Positions 9,410-24,400 of a stretch of DNA of 64,000 nt are shown here, in pieces (positions within the stretch are counted from its first letter, which is position 1; each line of letters opens with the position of its first letter). The DNA is from Sapria himalayana (taxonomy: Eukaryota > Streptophyta > Magnoliopsida > Malpighiales > Rafflesiaceae). The notes beneath the pieces are model-generated. The model was not told where the DNA came from and ran no database searches. It saw nothing but the letters and a program-made list of their open reading frames with translations. The stretch spans positions 159,001 to 223,000 of the forward strand of contig JAREIK010012209.1 of assembly GCA_029783825.1 (NCBI GenBank). Direction: 5' to 3'. A program made the translations under genes and the position numbers.

Positions 9410-12400
9410 GTTCTTATCTCAAATTCGTATTTTTCCGAAGCTGGAGAATTGATATTTGTGCAGTTGTTTATGATGTTTATCGGCGTGTTTGTGCAGATAA
9501 GGACGCATTCAATTAGGAGAGCGCATGAAAATATCGACAAGACTTTGAAGGCTGCCGAGGTTATATTGGCTCAATTCGACCTTACGAGAAAGGTTTACTC
9601 TTCATCTTCCGTTTTGGTTTTTGATTTTGTTTTCCAGTTGTGCTGTGTTGTTCGTTACTCATCAACTAGATTTAGGATAAGAATATCATAGTTAGCACAA
9701 CAAATTCCTGCATCAGCATGCGGCATACTGACATGTGAGCTACTTGTGAAATGCTGCGTGTGGGGAGATAACATAATAAAAATTATTTTTTTGCACATTT
9801 GAAATGATTGGTCGCTGGGGAATACTCATTTAGATGTTGCATGTCAAAATAATCAGATCTTTAAGTTCATTGAAACATATGGCCGGCAAGCATTTCTGCT
9901 GAAATTCAATATGATATTATTGCAACTTATTTATTTATGTTTATTTTTTATGATTTTGATGGGATCATCCAAACTGAGAGATTCCCAAATCTTTTTTTGT
10001 TTGTGTTATAAGGATATGCTTATATGATATTTTATTATTGTGTTTTATTATAATTTTATTTTTGTATTGATTTATAACATAATTTCATAGTAAGTCTTAA
10101 TATTTACTATTTATTAAATTTTAATTTATTATATCAATTTTATTTTATATAATTTTAAATTGAGAAAATCCTAATTTCACTTGACATACAGTGAGAGATT
10201 ATCAACAATATAGTAGTTCAATTGATAAAAAGGTAAGTTACCTAATCTTGAGAATATGAGTTTGATCTCCAGAGATGTCATATATGTATCTCAATATGTT
10301 TTTGTCAATCATTCTATTCATATCATTGGAATGATGACCTTACTTATTCTATCTTGGGCCTTCAAGATTTATATATGGACTGAGAGATAATATTTGATGG
10401 GTTTGGGAGAAGGGAGGGGATAAAAAATATGGAGTGAGATTATTTCATCAGAGGTAAATGAAAAAGTCTTAATTTAGTGTACACACTATATGAGAATGAG
10501 TCACACTAGAGATAGTTATTATTATATATTAATTTTAGAGAGGAGATAGAGTTTTTCACAATATTGAGAGACAGTTATTAGAGTCATCTAAGGATTCTTA
10601 TAGAAGTTATTTATTATGATATTTATACTTATCAGTGAGGAATATGCATAACTATTCTCTAAGTCATTAATTAATTAATTATTTTTTTCTTTAGGTATTA
10701 TTGATTATTTTGTTCATATTCTCATTTCAGACTCATGAATTATTAACATATGAACTAATACTCATATTATAAGTAATCATATTTTATTCATCATATTTTT
10801 TTTATGTTCAAAAAATATTATGATAATCAATGATAAATATTTAAAAATTATTAGATAAGTTATTTTCATGTTTGAGTTTTTATTACCTTTTCATGTCTTA
10901 TTTATTCATATTGTTTTATTTATTTGTTATCATTTTGTTAGTTTATTTGTTATTCATACAGAGTTATAAAATTGTGGTCTCTCCAAATTAAAATAAAATG
11001 ATACTAAATTAGATATTTTAAAAATTATTTTTTTCTATTTTTTTATAATTCTACCAATATTCTAATTAGGGTCATGATCAAATGGCAAAAGATTTTTTTT
11101 AGGTCTTATCATTTTTTGGTAATAGAAGATGCTTGTTTTATTATTTATTTCTTTTTTTTTGACTTGGATTAGGAGTTTGGTTTGTGAAAACTTGACTTAT
11201 AGGCTATATCATACTATTTTATCTAATATATATGGGCATTTCATTGTACTTATTTATTATGAATTTTATTTTTTGTTGGATGATTTTTTTGTATTAATAT
11301 TATTATGGTATTAGTGTGAAACCATATGGTTTCTAGAGAAAAATAGAAAGCATGTTCATTGCTATGGCACAATGCACGCGTGCACCATATGCAACAATAC
11401 ATGTGTGTTCACTATTTTTGCTCGAAGAAGAAAGAAAGCTGCATAGAAAGTGTACAATGTGTGATGAGAGTATGTGTGCATGCTCATGGTTGTAGTTTGG
11501 GTTTTCTCGAGCAATATGCTTTTGTGCCAATTTAGGGGTGAACATGTGGGCAAAAGAGCTATTACAATGGGTTGTGTGAATAGTATTACGAGGCAACTAG
11601 ATTGCTGTGTGATGTTATGGGGCAACAAAAGTTATGGTGCAAACCCTATGTATATTATGCTGTAATATATTTTTAGCATTCTTTTGAGAATTATTATACT
11701 TATAGAAGAAGTTTTGTTACTTTTCAATTAAAATTAAAAACTAGAATTACTAAAAGTGGACAATGAGAGTTTAAATATAGTTTTTTAGTCAGGCAATATC
11801 GAAGCATCTGACAAATGAATCACCTAGCAATGAGATGAAATAGAAGCATAGTTGTGAAAGGCGTGCATAGGCGTAGGTGCAGTCGACATGCATACATGGT
11901 GCCTTGCTTTGGTCGAGGCAATGGTCTTTCACTCAGGCGCATAAATAACAGAAAAGGCACGTGCCTTCTTTGAGGTGTGAAGCTTTTCACAGGCATGCCT
12001 TCGTGTAGGTTGCCATCCATCGAGTTCTAGAAGCTCGATGAGCTCCATGGAGCTTAACCAAGAGCTCGACGAGAGCTCGATGGAGCTTGAAGGGAGCTTG
12101 TCAAGCTTCTGTAGCTTGAACATGAGCTCCATGGAGCTCAACGTGCTCTCGTCGAGTTCTATGGAGCTCATGTTCAAGCTACAGGTGCTCGATGAGTTTG
12201 TGGAGCTCGGGCAATTTGTGGAGCTCAAAGGGAGCTTGTCGAGCTTCATGGAATTCATGGAGCTCTTGGTCAAACTCCATGGAGTTCTTCGTCAAGTTTC
12301 AGGAGCTTTTCGTCGAACTACAGGGAGATGGGTGAGGGGCAATATGCAATCGACGAGTGGAGAGGTGTCAGAGTATTTTTGGATTAATATATTGATTATT

Positions 12401-15400
12401 TTCTTAAAAATATATATGTAAAATAGGGTGTAACTTACATAAAAAACCCCGTGCCTTAAGGCCACCTTGTGCCTTTAAGCTCTAGGAAGCCTTTGCACAT
12501 TGATGCAACTTACGCCTTTCATAACTATGAATAGGAGTGATGATAGATAAATTCTTGCCTTTAATTGCCATGTGATAGTTACTGAGTTAGAGTCAATTTT
12601 AATTTTTTCATCTTATATGACATTCAATATCATAGAAATATCACTATACTTATTTCAAGCAATGCAAATGTATGACACAATTACACAACTTCTTGGGTTG
12701 AGGCTGAAGGGGATTAGAGAGTTTAAGAAGATTACTACTCATTTAATGCAATTCATTTGACTAATTATGCAGCTCTTAGGTGTCTTTCTATTTGAGTTGA
12801 TATTTTAAAGTGAGTGAGAAAGATGGAAAAGTTCTTGACATGCTATTCATATACTTATTACATAATGCAATTTCAGTATCTCACAATTAGATTTTGGGTG
12901 ATATAATTTTTTCTATCAAATCAATTTTGTATTATTGAGCAAATATGAGGCAAACTGAGAACTACTGAAGGGATATGTGTTGCATATATTGGCATTCAAG
13001 GGAATTTTAGTTATAACACATGCATAGGAAGAATAGCCTCAATTCAATACACACTTCTAGAAGATAACCATATCAGGATAATTGTTGATAGTTATTCTTA
13101 AAGATGAGACCGAGAATATTACATATAATTGAGGGAGACATGTCAACTATCATATTTATTCAGGGATTCTCTTAAAATTCTTCCATGATAATCCCTATTG
13201 AAATTGGATATTATGAGTTTTTTATAAGTAAGAAAAAAATATATCTTTTTAGTTTTTATATACTATAATTTTTATGACTTATTTTTATACTTCATACTTG
13301 TCGATTATCTTTATTCACAAGTAATCATTATTTTTTTATCTTTCTCTTATTCGTTGAGTATTTTATTAATCAATAATAAATTCTTAAAATTATTAGGTAT
13401 AATAGTATCGAACTAGATTATTTATTTTTTTTTTCATATTTTGGTTATTTTTAATAATTATAATAATATCTTTTTTGTGAGTTATATTTTTAGATAAATA
13501 AATTTTAATTTTGTTTTTTTAAATTGGTATTTAATGGGTAGATGAAATATAAAAATAAATTATTTTTTGTGTAGGAATAAGATGTAGTATTAGAACATTG
13601 CTATAATTTATATTCAGATAATAAATTAGCTAGCGAATATCTTCAAGAAGACTTAAGAAGTCTCAATTTGTTTTTCTTTTCTTTTTGACTTGATGTTAGA
13701 TCTTTATGTACTAACTGAGGGGGTTGCTATCATTTCAGTTTTTTTTATTTACAATTTTTTTTTTGTTCTTCTCATCATGGATGATATCACCCGACTTCTG
13801 GGCCGCACTAATTCTTATTGTTTATTCTATATGGATATTTAATTGTACTTATTTATCTTGAGTTTTATTGATTAATAGATAATTTTTAGCATTAATGTTA
13901 TCAATCACTTCCATTACACATCTCAATGATTCTTATTTATGTTTTATGCCAAATTTTTACACTGTTCTATTTGTTGTTTATTAGGCAGAGGCAAAAATAT
14001 TGAGAGGGCCACATGAAGATCTTGAAAGCTATCTAGAAGCTATTGATCAGCTGAGAAGCATTGTCAGGTTCTTCAACAGCAACAAAAATTTTAAGAGTAG
14101 CGAGGGGGTGCTGAACCATGCCAATCAATTACTTGCAAAAGCTATCTCAAAACTAGAAGATGAGTTTAGACAGTTACTATCGAATTACAGGTTGGTTATT
14201 TTTGGTAAAGGCAAAATGTATGTTTATGTTTCATCTCGATATCAATCAATTTTGCTAAGGTTGATTACATATCACATTGAAGATTGTAATAGATTGATGT
14301 TTTACTCACCGTATCATTTTGTAGTTAGATTTATAGGATAAATCAGTTTTGAATATCAAGTTTTTGAAATTTTAATGTAGGTATTTAAGATATACTTATT
14401 TTACTGACTGTTTGGTTGGTTTTGGTCAATTGTTTATTCTTTGTGGATATTCATCAATCAGTGACTAGCAAAGGAAAAGACATTGAGACTAGCCCTTACA
14501 TACTTTTCATAGGCCGATTGTTTAGTATTTTTAAGATATCCATCACTCAAATAATACAATTGTTTTTGAATTATGCATGTTTTGTAGGAATACCTATTGG
14601 TGGCTTGCAAGTCAAATTACTAAATTTCAAACTTATACAAATACATAAATTCTGTCAATGGCATCAAAACAATTTTTGGCTTATCAACTTTTCATTTTCA
14701 CAAAATATTTTTATGGAGATTATAATAAACAATAAATTAGGAAATCAACAATATCCAATAATACTCGATAAAAATAACATATAAGCAGTGTCCTTAAATA
14801 ATGGGTCAATGTCTTGATATATCTCATATATTAGGTGCTCATTAATATTAAAATAAAACAAAAAATAAATTAAAAATAAATTAAAAATAAATTAAAAATA
14901 AATTAAAAATAAATTAATAAACTAACTACGATATTCATCTTCAAGCTGATGTGTAAAGATCAAAAATATTAAGTTTGAAGGAAAGTAAAGTAAGTTGATG
15001 TCTCTTTAATGTTTTTTTTGAAGATGTCAACTGATTGATTTGTTGCATAAATATAAGTTGAAATGGTGATCTTATCTTAAATTTTTTTTTTTGAGTAAGA
15101 AGTAGTTCATCTTCATATACTTTGTTTTCTTGTGAAATATTGAATTAGAGACTACATGTCTTCTTGTCTCACTATCATAGTAAAAAATAGTGGGAGAATA
15201 AAATGAATACTCAATTCTTATCGAGTAGGTAGTGGATCCAAAATATATCATCGCTAACCATTACTATCATGCTAAATTATGTCTTTATACTAGATTTCTA
15301 TACAATTATATGTCTTGCTTTTTTATAATATAAAATTATTTTTAAGAAAAATATAAAAACTTATATTAAATTTTTTATTTGTGAAAGCTGATTTTTAACT

Positions 15401-18400
15401 TGAATCTGAATATCAATTCAACTATACGTGTTTGTTATCATTGAAATGTATCTTAAGTCCTGATGTATTTTTTCCATATCTTGGTAATTAATTCCACTTG
15501 TGATTCTTTAAAAAGTAGTATATTCAATTTGATGAGTTGCATTATACAAGAAATTAATATCTGGGTTAATTGGAGTATTTGTTGAGCATAATGCAACAAA
15601 CCAACCTCTGAGTGTATAAACAACATATTTTCTTTATAATAATATGATGTCTCTCCTAGAATAGACTACCTATATGTCAAGAAAGTATCTATGTTTTAAA
15701 ATTTTTCATTTAAAAATATGATATGAGGTACTCATTGATTTAAATGATTTCTAATTAATTGTCACTCTAAATTATAATATCATTCATATATACTATAAGT
15801 AAAATCATCATGCCATCAGAATATCTTTAAAAAGTAGTACAATATGTTTTGTAATCTATAAACTATGTATGATTGTGTTGCTTATAATTTAGGCGAATGC
15901 TCTTTATTCATATTCTTTTCAAGATTATCATGAAAAAAGATATTCTTTACTTTTAGCTGGTATATCCTCAATCTGTGAGATATTACCAGTAAAATAAGAA
16001 TTCATATAAAAGTCATCTTAGTCATTATAGATTAAATATTTTGATAATCTAGACCGACTTATTTGAGTGAATCTACTTACTACAAATCTTGATTTAAGAT
16101 GATTCACCTTGTTATTTGACTATTTTTTTCATGAACACTCATAATTAATAATAAATTTTTTAGAAATTCATGATATTAGTTCTCACATCCTACTAGAGTC
16201 AAAAATATATATCTTTTTAAACATGACTTAATGTTATCCTGAGTAAGATAATATCTCAAAAAAAAAACTTGAATATTCTAGTATCACCAAGAGAAATAAT
16301 AAATAATATAAAGGACGAAAAAATCATGTAATCAACAAAACTTATAAGATTAAATGCTAGGTATAACTTTTTTATTACTTTTAGAGAGTAATTAGTAGAT
16401 TAAGATTAGAGTGGTTGATTGCAATATCATTTAACTTCTCGATAAACTCATCTTTGGTATGAGTAGACTATGTATGTATTATTCTTATTGTATAAATGCT
16501 AAATTATAGGTGGTCAAGTTTTCAGATCATCATATCCATAAATTCAGATAAATTTGTGGACTATTGTGCCTTTTAATTTTGAGAGAATTTTTTTTGGGAA
16601 ACTTATTTTCTTTTAAACCAACTTGATTTGTATTTGTTGGTGTATATGATAACTTTATATGAGTGTCATTATCATGTAGACTAATTAGTTAATATATGAC
16701 TATTCTAATTTTTAAGGGTGACTATATAGGAGTAAAATAAAGTAATAGGTCAGAGATATTTGAGTTTTTGGATAATTAAAAAAAATACATGTTCAACCCT
16801 ATGTGTGAACTTAACACATATTAGGCAGAAATCTTGAATAAAGAAACTACTCTAAAAAATTTTGAGAGATATTAAATAATTTATTTATAGGATTCAAAAT
16901 CTAAAAGGACACATGATGATAAATAATAGAATAAGATATATAGTTGATGAGATATTTTGTAGTTAATCGTATATCTCCATAGTTACTTCAAAACACTTAA
17001 ATTAAATAGAAATATTTGAGTTGTATCAATTAGTTACTTAATATTTTTTTTCTGCAATCCCATTTTATGTGAGTGCACCGCCACTTGGAGTCTAGTATAT
17101 AATTCCATAATATATATAATAATTATTGAAGCTATGTCGTATACTCAAATGAATGATTATATCTTATTTTATTAAAATTTTTATTAAGTTAATTTTTTAT
17201 AATTTTATGAAATGACTAAGAAATAGAAATTATTCGGGATCTAAAATGAAAAAAAAAATATTCATATAAATTATGAATAAAAAATACCTAAAATCTTTTT
17301 AGGTCTCATTCCTACTAGGTCTCTGGAGGTGCCAAATGAGCCATGCTAGGCTGGGCCATCGTATTAGGATGACAAGACCTAGTTTGGAAGATTGGCAATG
17401 GCAATCTAGAATGCATATAAAAATTAGTAGCTCAACATGACCCATGGCTAACTTATGGAAATTTGGGTTTGGTCAAGGATATCCCAAGTTTAGGATAAAG
17501 GCTAGCTTGGGCTCAGGCTCATGTACTTTAGTTCGGGTTTATGCCAATTAGAGGCATGCTTGGGCATGACTCATGCATGAATCGTGCTCCAAGCCTAATG
17601 GGCCTGATCAGACCAACAATTAGGGTTGTCTCGTGCTTCTTGCTCTAACGTCATGTGAGCTGACCTTTGTAGCTTGACATGGCCTACTCCTTCGAGTTGT
17701 GTTGGCCCCTGGATGACCATGATTTTTGCTATATTTGGCCTTGCCAAGCTTGATTTTTTTGGGTCATGCCACTAGCAGTGCTAGGTTGCTCATCTCATTT
17801 ATCATATCTACAAGTTTTCACATGTTTGAGTATATCAAATTGATTGAATCTTTACTCGCACTAATTCGACTAGTAAGATAGAAAGCTTTGATTGTTTTCA
17901 TAATTGGTATGCCTTATTCTTCAGAGTAAAAATATTCTCATAACTATGGTATAATATTTTTAACTTGAATAATGATGAGTGACAAAGCCTAGAGTGTACA
18001 AGCAAATGGTTCAACTCAATCACTTAGTTGAAGATCCAATTGTAAAAGCAAAGATCTACCATGCTTAATTCTAAAAGAAATCTTCATTCAAGTATCCTGA
18101 TCCTATAAATAAATATTAATAATAAAATGCATAAGTAAAATGTCTAACATACTCATGTGTGTGTGACACATTACTAAAAAATATTTTTAAATTTTTGTCT
18201 ATTAGATTTTGTCTCTAACCATTGGACATAATCTAATGGATAGAAAGATTTTGTCCAAAATATGTACAAAAAAGTCAATATTCAAAGTTTAGAAATTTTA
18301 TTAATAGGTATAATATTTAATTTTTTCATCAAACTCATAATCTTCTATCTCCTCTTTAATTCTTTATTTTTTTCAAAAGTCAAAACTTGAAAATTTTTTT

Positions 18401-21400
18401 TTGAGTTTTTTTTTTCTGCATAATTTAGTTTTGTAATTGTTGTTCGTGTCTAGTCTAGTGAATAATGAAATTGTGATTGCGATCTCTATTAAATTTTTTA
18501 AGGTATATGTATACTAATTTTTTTAAATTTATATACTAGAGACTAGAGTTAAAATTATAGAATATAAGATATATAATAATTAAAAAATATTCTTTTTTAC
18601 TTATGATTCTCAAAATTTTAACATAACTAATTGTAAAAAAAATAAAAAATAATGAATTTATTAAAAATAAAATAAACATTTTAGATGACTTTGATTTAAA
18701 CAATGACAAACCAATTGAAAAGCCTAAGATTGGTTTGTTTCTCAATCATAGATTTCACAAAATTTGCAAGGTATACCTAAAAGTCATAGTCTTCAAAATG
18801 AATCTTGGTAGTTTTGACATACTTTAGCATAATTAAAAAAAGATTAAAATAAAAGAAAATTTAGCATAATATAAATTTAATAAAAAATTTATAGTTGCAA
18901 AATTAGTGAAAAAATATATACCTAATGAGATATACTAAATAATAAATTAAGAAATATGATTGGTTGAATCTTAGACAAACTCAACCTAGTAATGAAGTTA
19001 TTTAATTTGAATGTACCTCAAATTTAGTGATCTAATTCATTTAAACTCATGAGTTTGTAAGAGAATGAATTGTTAGGATTGTCGGTAGTACAAGTCTTCT
19101 GTTTAAATTTATGGAAAATTATAGAATAGTTTATAGTATGTAAAAATACATCTAACTCACATATATTACGACCTCTATGCCAGCCTATAGAACTAGTATT
19201 ATAAGAAATTATAAATTTTATAAATAAAGAATAATGAGTTTAGAAAATATATTAGAGTGATTTTAGTGATATTTGATATATTGACTAATCATGATATTTC
19301 TTTCTCATGCAACACCATGTTGATTTTAATTGAAATTTTATAAAAAAATATTAGAATATCTTAAGATCTTACATATTCATAATGATCTTGTCATATATTA
19401 TAGTTTGATGAAGATTTTTATGTAATATAAAATATAAAATAAACTATATAGTATTATATTTGTTAATACTATAAATAATAATATCGCAATAAGTTTTAAT
19501 AAAAACTATTGCAAAGGATCTTTTAGTTATAATTTTTTCATGTTAAATATTTGTCATATAACGAATTTAATAATACAAATAAACATAAAAATAATTTATC
19601 CCTCATTATGACTTCCAACAAACTATAAAAATTGAATAGTATATGTGAGATAGTAGTCCTAAAAAAAATATTCTACTTGATGTGAAATATCATTAAAATT
19701 TATCATATCTAGTATAAAATTCATGTCTTGATTACCAATATATTATATTTGACTTTGTAAATAATAAATAAATTAAATTGGAGTAGGATTTTTATTTTTA
19801 AAAATCATAAAAATTTTTGTGATATGATGAACTTGTTCGTCTATTATACTTAGGTCTCATATTATTTATTGTATTTAGGTGTATTGTACTTTAGATGCAT
19901 CAATTCAGTAGCAGACTCATTATCTAGTGTCCCCGGGAAATTCAACAACAGCTTCTTTTTGTTTTTAGTTACAATTATCAAGGAGTTAATAGAGATGGTG
20001 GCTGCTGACCCTTTCCTAGCTAACATTCAGCATGTCCTACAGCAGAATTCTTCAGCCCACCCAGATTTCTCACTTGTGGAGAGTCATCTTTACTACCATG
20101 GAAGGCTGGCAACACCGGCTGAATCACCATATGTTCACATTTTGCTAAGAGTTCCACAGCATTGCAGTAGGTGGACATAATGGTATACGAACATATAATT
20201 GGTTGGCTACAGAATCTTACTGAAAAGGCATGAAAAAAAATGGTGCAGGGATTTGTTAGGGCTTGTGAGACTTGTCAGAGAAATAAGCATGATACATCCA
20301 CCCCTTCTGGTCTCCTACAACTCCTTCCCATTTCTGACCAAGTGTGGGAGGACATTATTATGAATTATATTGAAGGTCTACTGAAATTGAAGGGGTACAA
20401 AACCATTATAGTAGTAGTGGACAGATTGACCAAGTATGCTCATTTCATGGCTATTAAGCATCCCTCACAGCAGTAGCTGTGGCATAAGTTTTTATCCAAG
20501 AAGTGTTCTGCCTGCATGGCATACCAAGCTCCATCTGATCGGGATCTGATTTTTATGAACCTGTTCTGATGAGAATTATTTTCCTAGCAAGGGTCTAAAC
20601 TTTGCAGAAGCTCTGCATACCATCCCCAAACTGATGGTTAGTCAGAAGTGGTCAATAGAAGATTGAAAACTTATTTACGCTGCTCGGCATACGAAAAACC
20701 ATCAAGCTGGATCACTTGGTTGGCATGGGCAGAGTATCATTACAACACTGCCTTCCATTCTGCTGCTCGGATGACTGCTCTCCAAACCCTTTATAGACGC
20801 CATCCACCCCCATTAGTTTGCTACGTACTGGGTTCTGCAGCCAATGTGGAAGTGGAGAGTTTGTTTCTCTCACGTGATGTTATTATGACAAAGCTCAAAC
20901 ACCTTTTGCAGCGTGCTCCAACCCTATCATCAGCAATCCCTGTGTAGCTGACCGAATGAGAAGTTGTCTCCTCACTATTTTGGCTCTTTTGAAGTGCTAT
21001 GCCAGGCCATTAGCTCCTAGGAGAGATATTCTACTATTCACTACCACTTAACTATGGACCTAGAACTACTTGTATCATTAGAGGTCCGTGGAGTGCGCCC
21101 CACCAGCTACAGACGTACTCATCTGTTAGAAGGAATTGCTTACATTTTTGGACTCATGGGAATAATTTGATGCAATCTGTAGACGAAGAAGGAGAGAGAG
21201 AGAGAGAACCTTCGATTTCTTTTGCTTGTAAAAAATTGCTTGTAACGCTTTCTCCTTTTATATATTCCACACTCTCCCACAAGCTGGAGCATATACGTTA
21301 TATGCATCAAGCTTGTTACAAATGTATTTAATCTTAGGACGACTGAGAGATTTAGTGAAGATATCTGCTAGTTAATCATCTGAATTAATAAAATTTGTAG

Positions 21401-24400
21401 CAATACATCCTGATGTGATCTTCTCTCTAATGAAGTGATAATCAACTTCAATATGCTTGGTCCTTTCATGAAAGATTGGATTGGATGCAATATGTAATGC
21501 GGCCTAGTTATCACAGATGAGTTTCATCTTTTCATCTTTTCCAAATCTCAACTCTCGAAGAAGATGTTTCAACCATATGAGTTCACATGTTGCCAAAGTC
21601 ATAGTTCGATACTCGGCTTCATCGCTAGATCTTGCTACTACATCTTGTTTCTTACTCTTCCAAGATATTAGATTACCTCCAATAAAAACATAGTACCCTG
21701 AAGTGGAACGTCTATCTGTGGGTGAGCCGGCCCAATCTGCATCTGTGTAACCAATAACCTGAGTATGACCTCTGTTCTCGTACAACACACCTTGGCCTGG
21801 TGTACTTTTGATATATCGAAGAATGTGGATTACGGCATCCCAATGACTATCACATGGTGATTGTAGGAATTGACTAACAACACTCACAGGAAAAGAAATG
21901 TCTGGACGAGTAATGGTGAGATAGTTCAATTTATCTACGAGTCGTCGATATCTCCCTAGGTCTGCTAAAGGCTCCCCCTGTCCTGGTACAAGTTTGACAT
22001 TTGGATCCATAGGTGTGTCTACTGGTTTACAATCTAACATACCGGTGTCTTCCAGGATGTCTAAAGCATACTTCCTTTGGGAAAGGACCACACCGGAACT
22101 GGATTGAGCTATCTCAATTCTCAAGAAATACTTGAGTTTCCCCAAATCTTTGGTCTGAAAGTGGGTAAAAAGATGTTGTTTTAGTTTCTGAATACCATCC
22201 TGATCACTGCCTGTAATGACAATGTCATCCATATAAACAATCAGATAAATACACTGCCCCAAGGAGTTATGATGATAGAAAACTGAATGGTCTGCTGTAC
22301 TGCGAAGCATGCCAAACTCTTGAACAATAGAACTAAAACGACTAAACCATGCTCGAGGAGATTCTTTCAAGCCATATAGAGAACGGCGTAACTTGCACAC
22401 TAAACCAGACTCCCCCTGAGCAACAAAACCAGGAGGTTGCTCTATATAAACTTCCTCGACAAGATCACCATGAAGGAAGACATTTTTAATATCCAACTGA
22501 TAAAGAAGCCAAGAACACATAGCAACCATGGAGAGAAGCAGACGAACATAAGCAATCTTGGCAACATGAGAGAATGTGTCAGCATAATCAGAACCATAAA
22601 TCTGAGTATAGCCTTTAGCAACTAAGCGGGCCTTAAGGCGATCAACCAGACCATCAGGACCAACCTTAATTGCATAGACCCAACGATAACCAACTGTAGA
22701 TTTACCAGAGGGTAAAACAACAAGATCCCAAGTGCCATTAGAGTGTAGAGTAGCCATTTCATCCACCATTACCTGTCGCCAGCCTGGATGGGAAAGAGCT
22801 TAATGGGTGCTCTTTGGAAGAGAAACAAAGGATATATCAGAGACAAAAGCAGAATATGATGAAGATAATCGATGATAACTCAAAAAATTGTAAATAGGAT
22901 GAGGATTACGAGTAGAGCGATTACCTTTCCGAGTAGCAATGGTTAAGTCATCAGGAGAGGGTGAAGCCGGGACAGGAGAAGCCGAAGGGATAGGAAGTGA
23001 GTCAGCAGGTGCCTCAGCAAACGACAGAGGAGCATCGTCACGAGGGCGACGATGATAAACCTGAAGTGGTCGAGGAGGCACAACATCAGGTGAAGAGACA
23101 ATGAGAATGGGCAAGACTGCAGAAACAGGAAGAGACTCAGAAGTGGTGGAAAAGAATGGTGAGTCCTCAAAGAAAGTAATATCAGCGGAGATAAAGTAGC
23201 GATGAGTCTCAAGAGAATAACAACGATAACCCTTCTGAAGTCTGGAATATCCCAAGAAGAGACACCTCATGGCTTTGGTTGAAAGCTTGTCCTATCCAGG
23301 AGTGAGAATATGAACAAAGCAAGTACAACCAAAGACACGAGGAGGAAGGAAATAAAATGGTTGGTCGGGGAAGAGAAGGGAATGATGAATCTGATCATGT
23401 AAAACAGAGGATGACATACGATTAATCAAATAACAAGCAGTAAGAACAGCGTCCCCCCAAAAATGAAGAGGAACATTACTATGGAGGAGAATAGTACGAG
23501 CTGTCTCAACAAGATGACGATTCTTGTGCTCAGCTACCCCATTTTGTTGAGGAGTATGAGCACAAGAAGACTGATGAAGAATTCCATGATGAGACATAAA
23601 TGAAGTAAAGAGGGATAAAAAATATTCCCTTGCATTGTCACTACGTAACACACGAATAGAAATATTAAATTGAGTCTGGATTTCAGCATAAAATTTCTGA
23701 AAAATAAAAAATAACTCAGCTCGATTTTTCATTAAAAATAATTAAGTACATTGAGAATAGTCATCAATAAAAATGATAAAATATTGAAATCCTAAAGTAG
23801 TCTCAGTCCGATAGGGACCCCAAACATCAGTGTGGACAAGATCAAAAGGAGACTTTGCCCGATTATCCAAATGCTTTGGGAACGAGACACGAGTATGTTT
23901 CCCAAGCTGACATGATTCACACGAAAGCGACGACAAAGTGGAAAAACGAGGGACCATCTTCTGGAACTTGGAGAGACTAGGGTGGCTCAAATGACTGTGA
24001 ATGAGGAGAGAAGCATCAGTGGAAATGCAAACTGCAGGAGATGAATCCGAGGTGAGGTGATAGAGGCCTTGAGACTCACGTCCTATGCCAATCGTCTTCC
24101 CCGTACTCCGGTCTTGCAAGGTCACAAATTTATCAGAAAAGGTAATAGAACAATTAAGAGTACGAGTAATTTTGCTGATGGAAATAAGATTAAAAGGACA
24201 TTTAGGAGTATAAAGGACAGAAGTGAGAGGTAGAGAAGGTAGAGGAATGGCCAAACCAATACCTTTAGCCACAGTTTGAGAACCATTAGCTAAGGTAACA
24301 GTAGGTAAAACAGAGGTAGTGGAAATAGATGAGAAAAGATCATTATTACCAGATATGTGATCAGAAGCTCCAGAATCTAGAATCCAGGGTCCAAGAGAAG

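Noticed and set aside
12038..12421. 127-codon plus-strand frame, and an overlapping 114-codon minus-strand frame at 11929-12273, rich in S-M-E-L repeats
   Set aside because: Both are by-products of the GAGCTC/CCATGG inverted repeats inside a non-coding hAT-like element; both strands read open for the same reason.
14416..14784. 122-codon open frame after EXO70 exon 3
   Set aside because: No recognisable domain, AT-driven composition, and it lies in an intron; treated as chance.
14865..14918. Regular short repeats that might suggest an array
   Set aside because: Units are 11-bp AT words without spacers; a simple tandem repeat, not CRISPR-like, and the genome is a plant.
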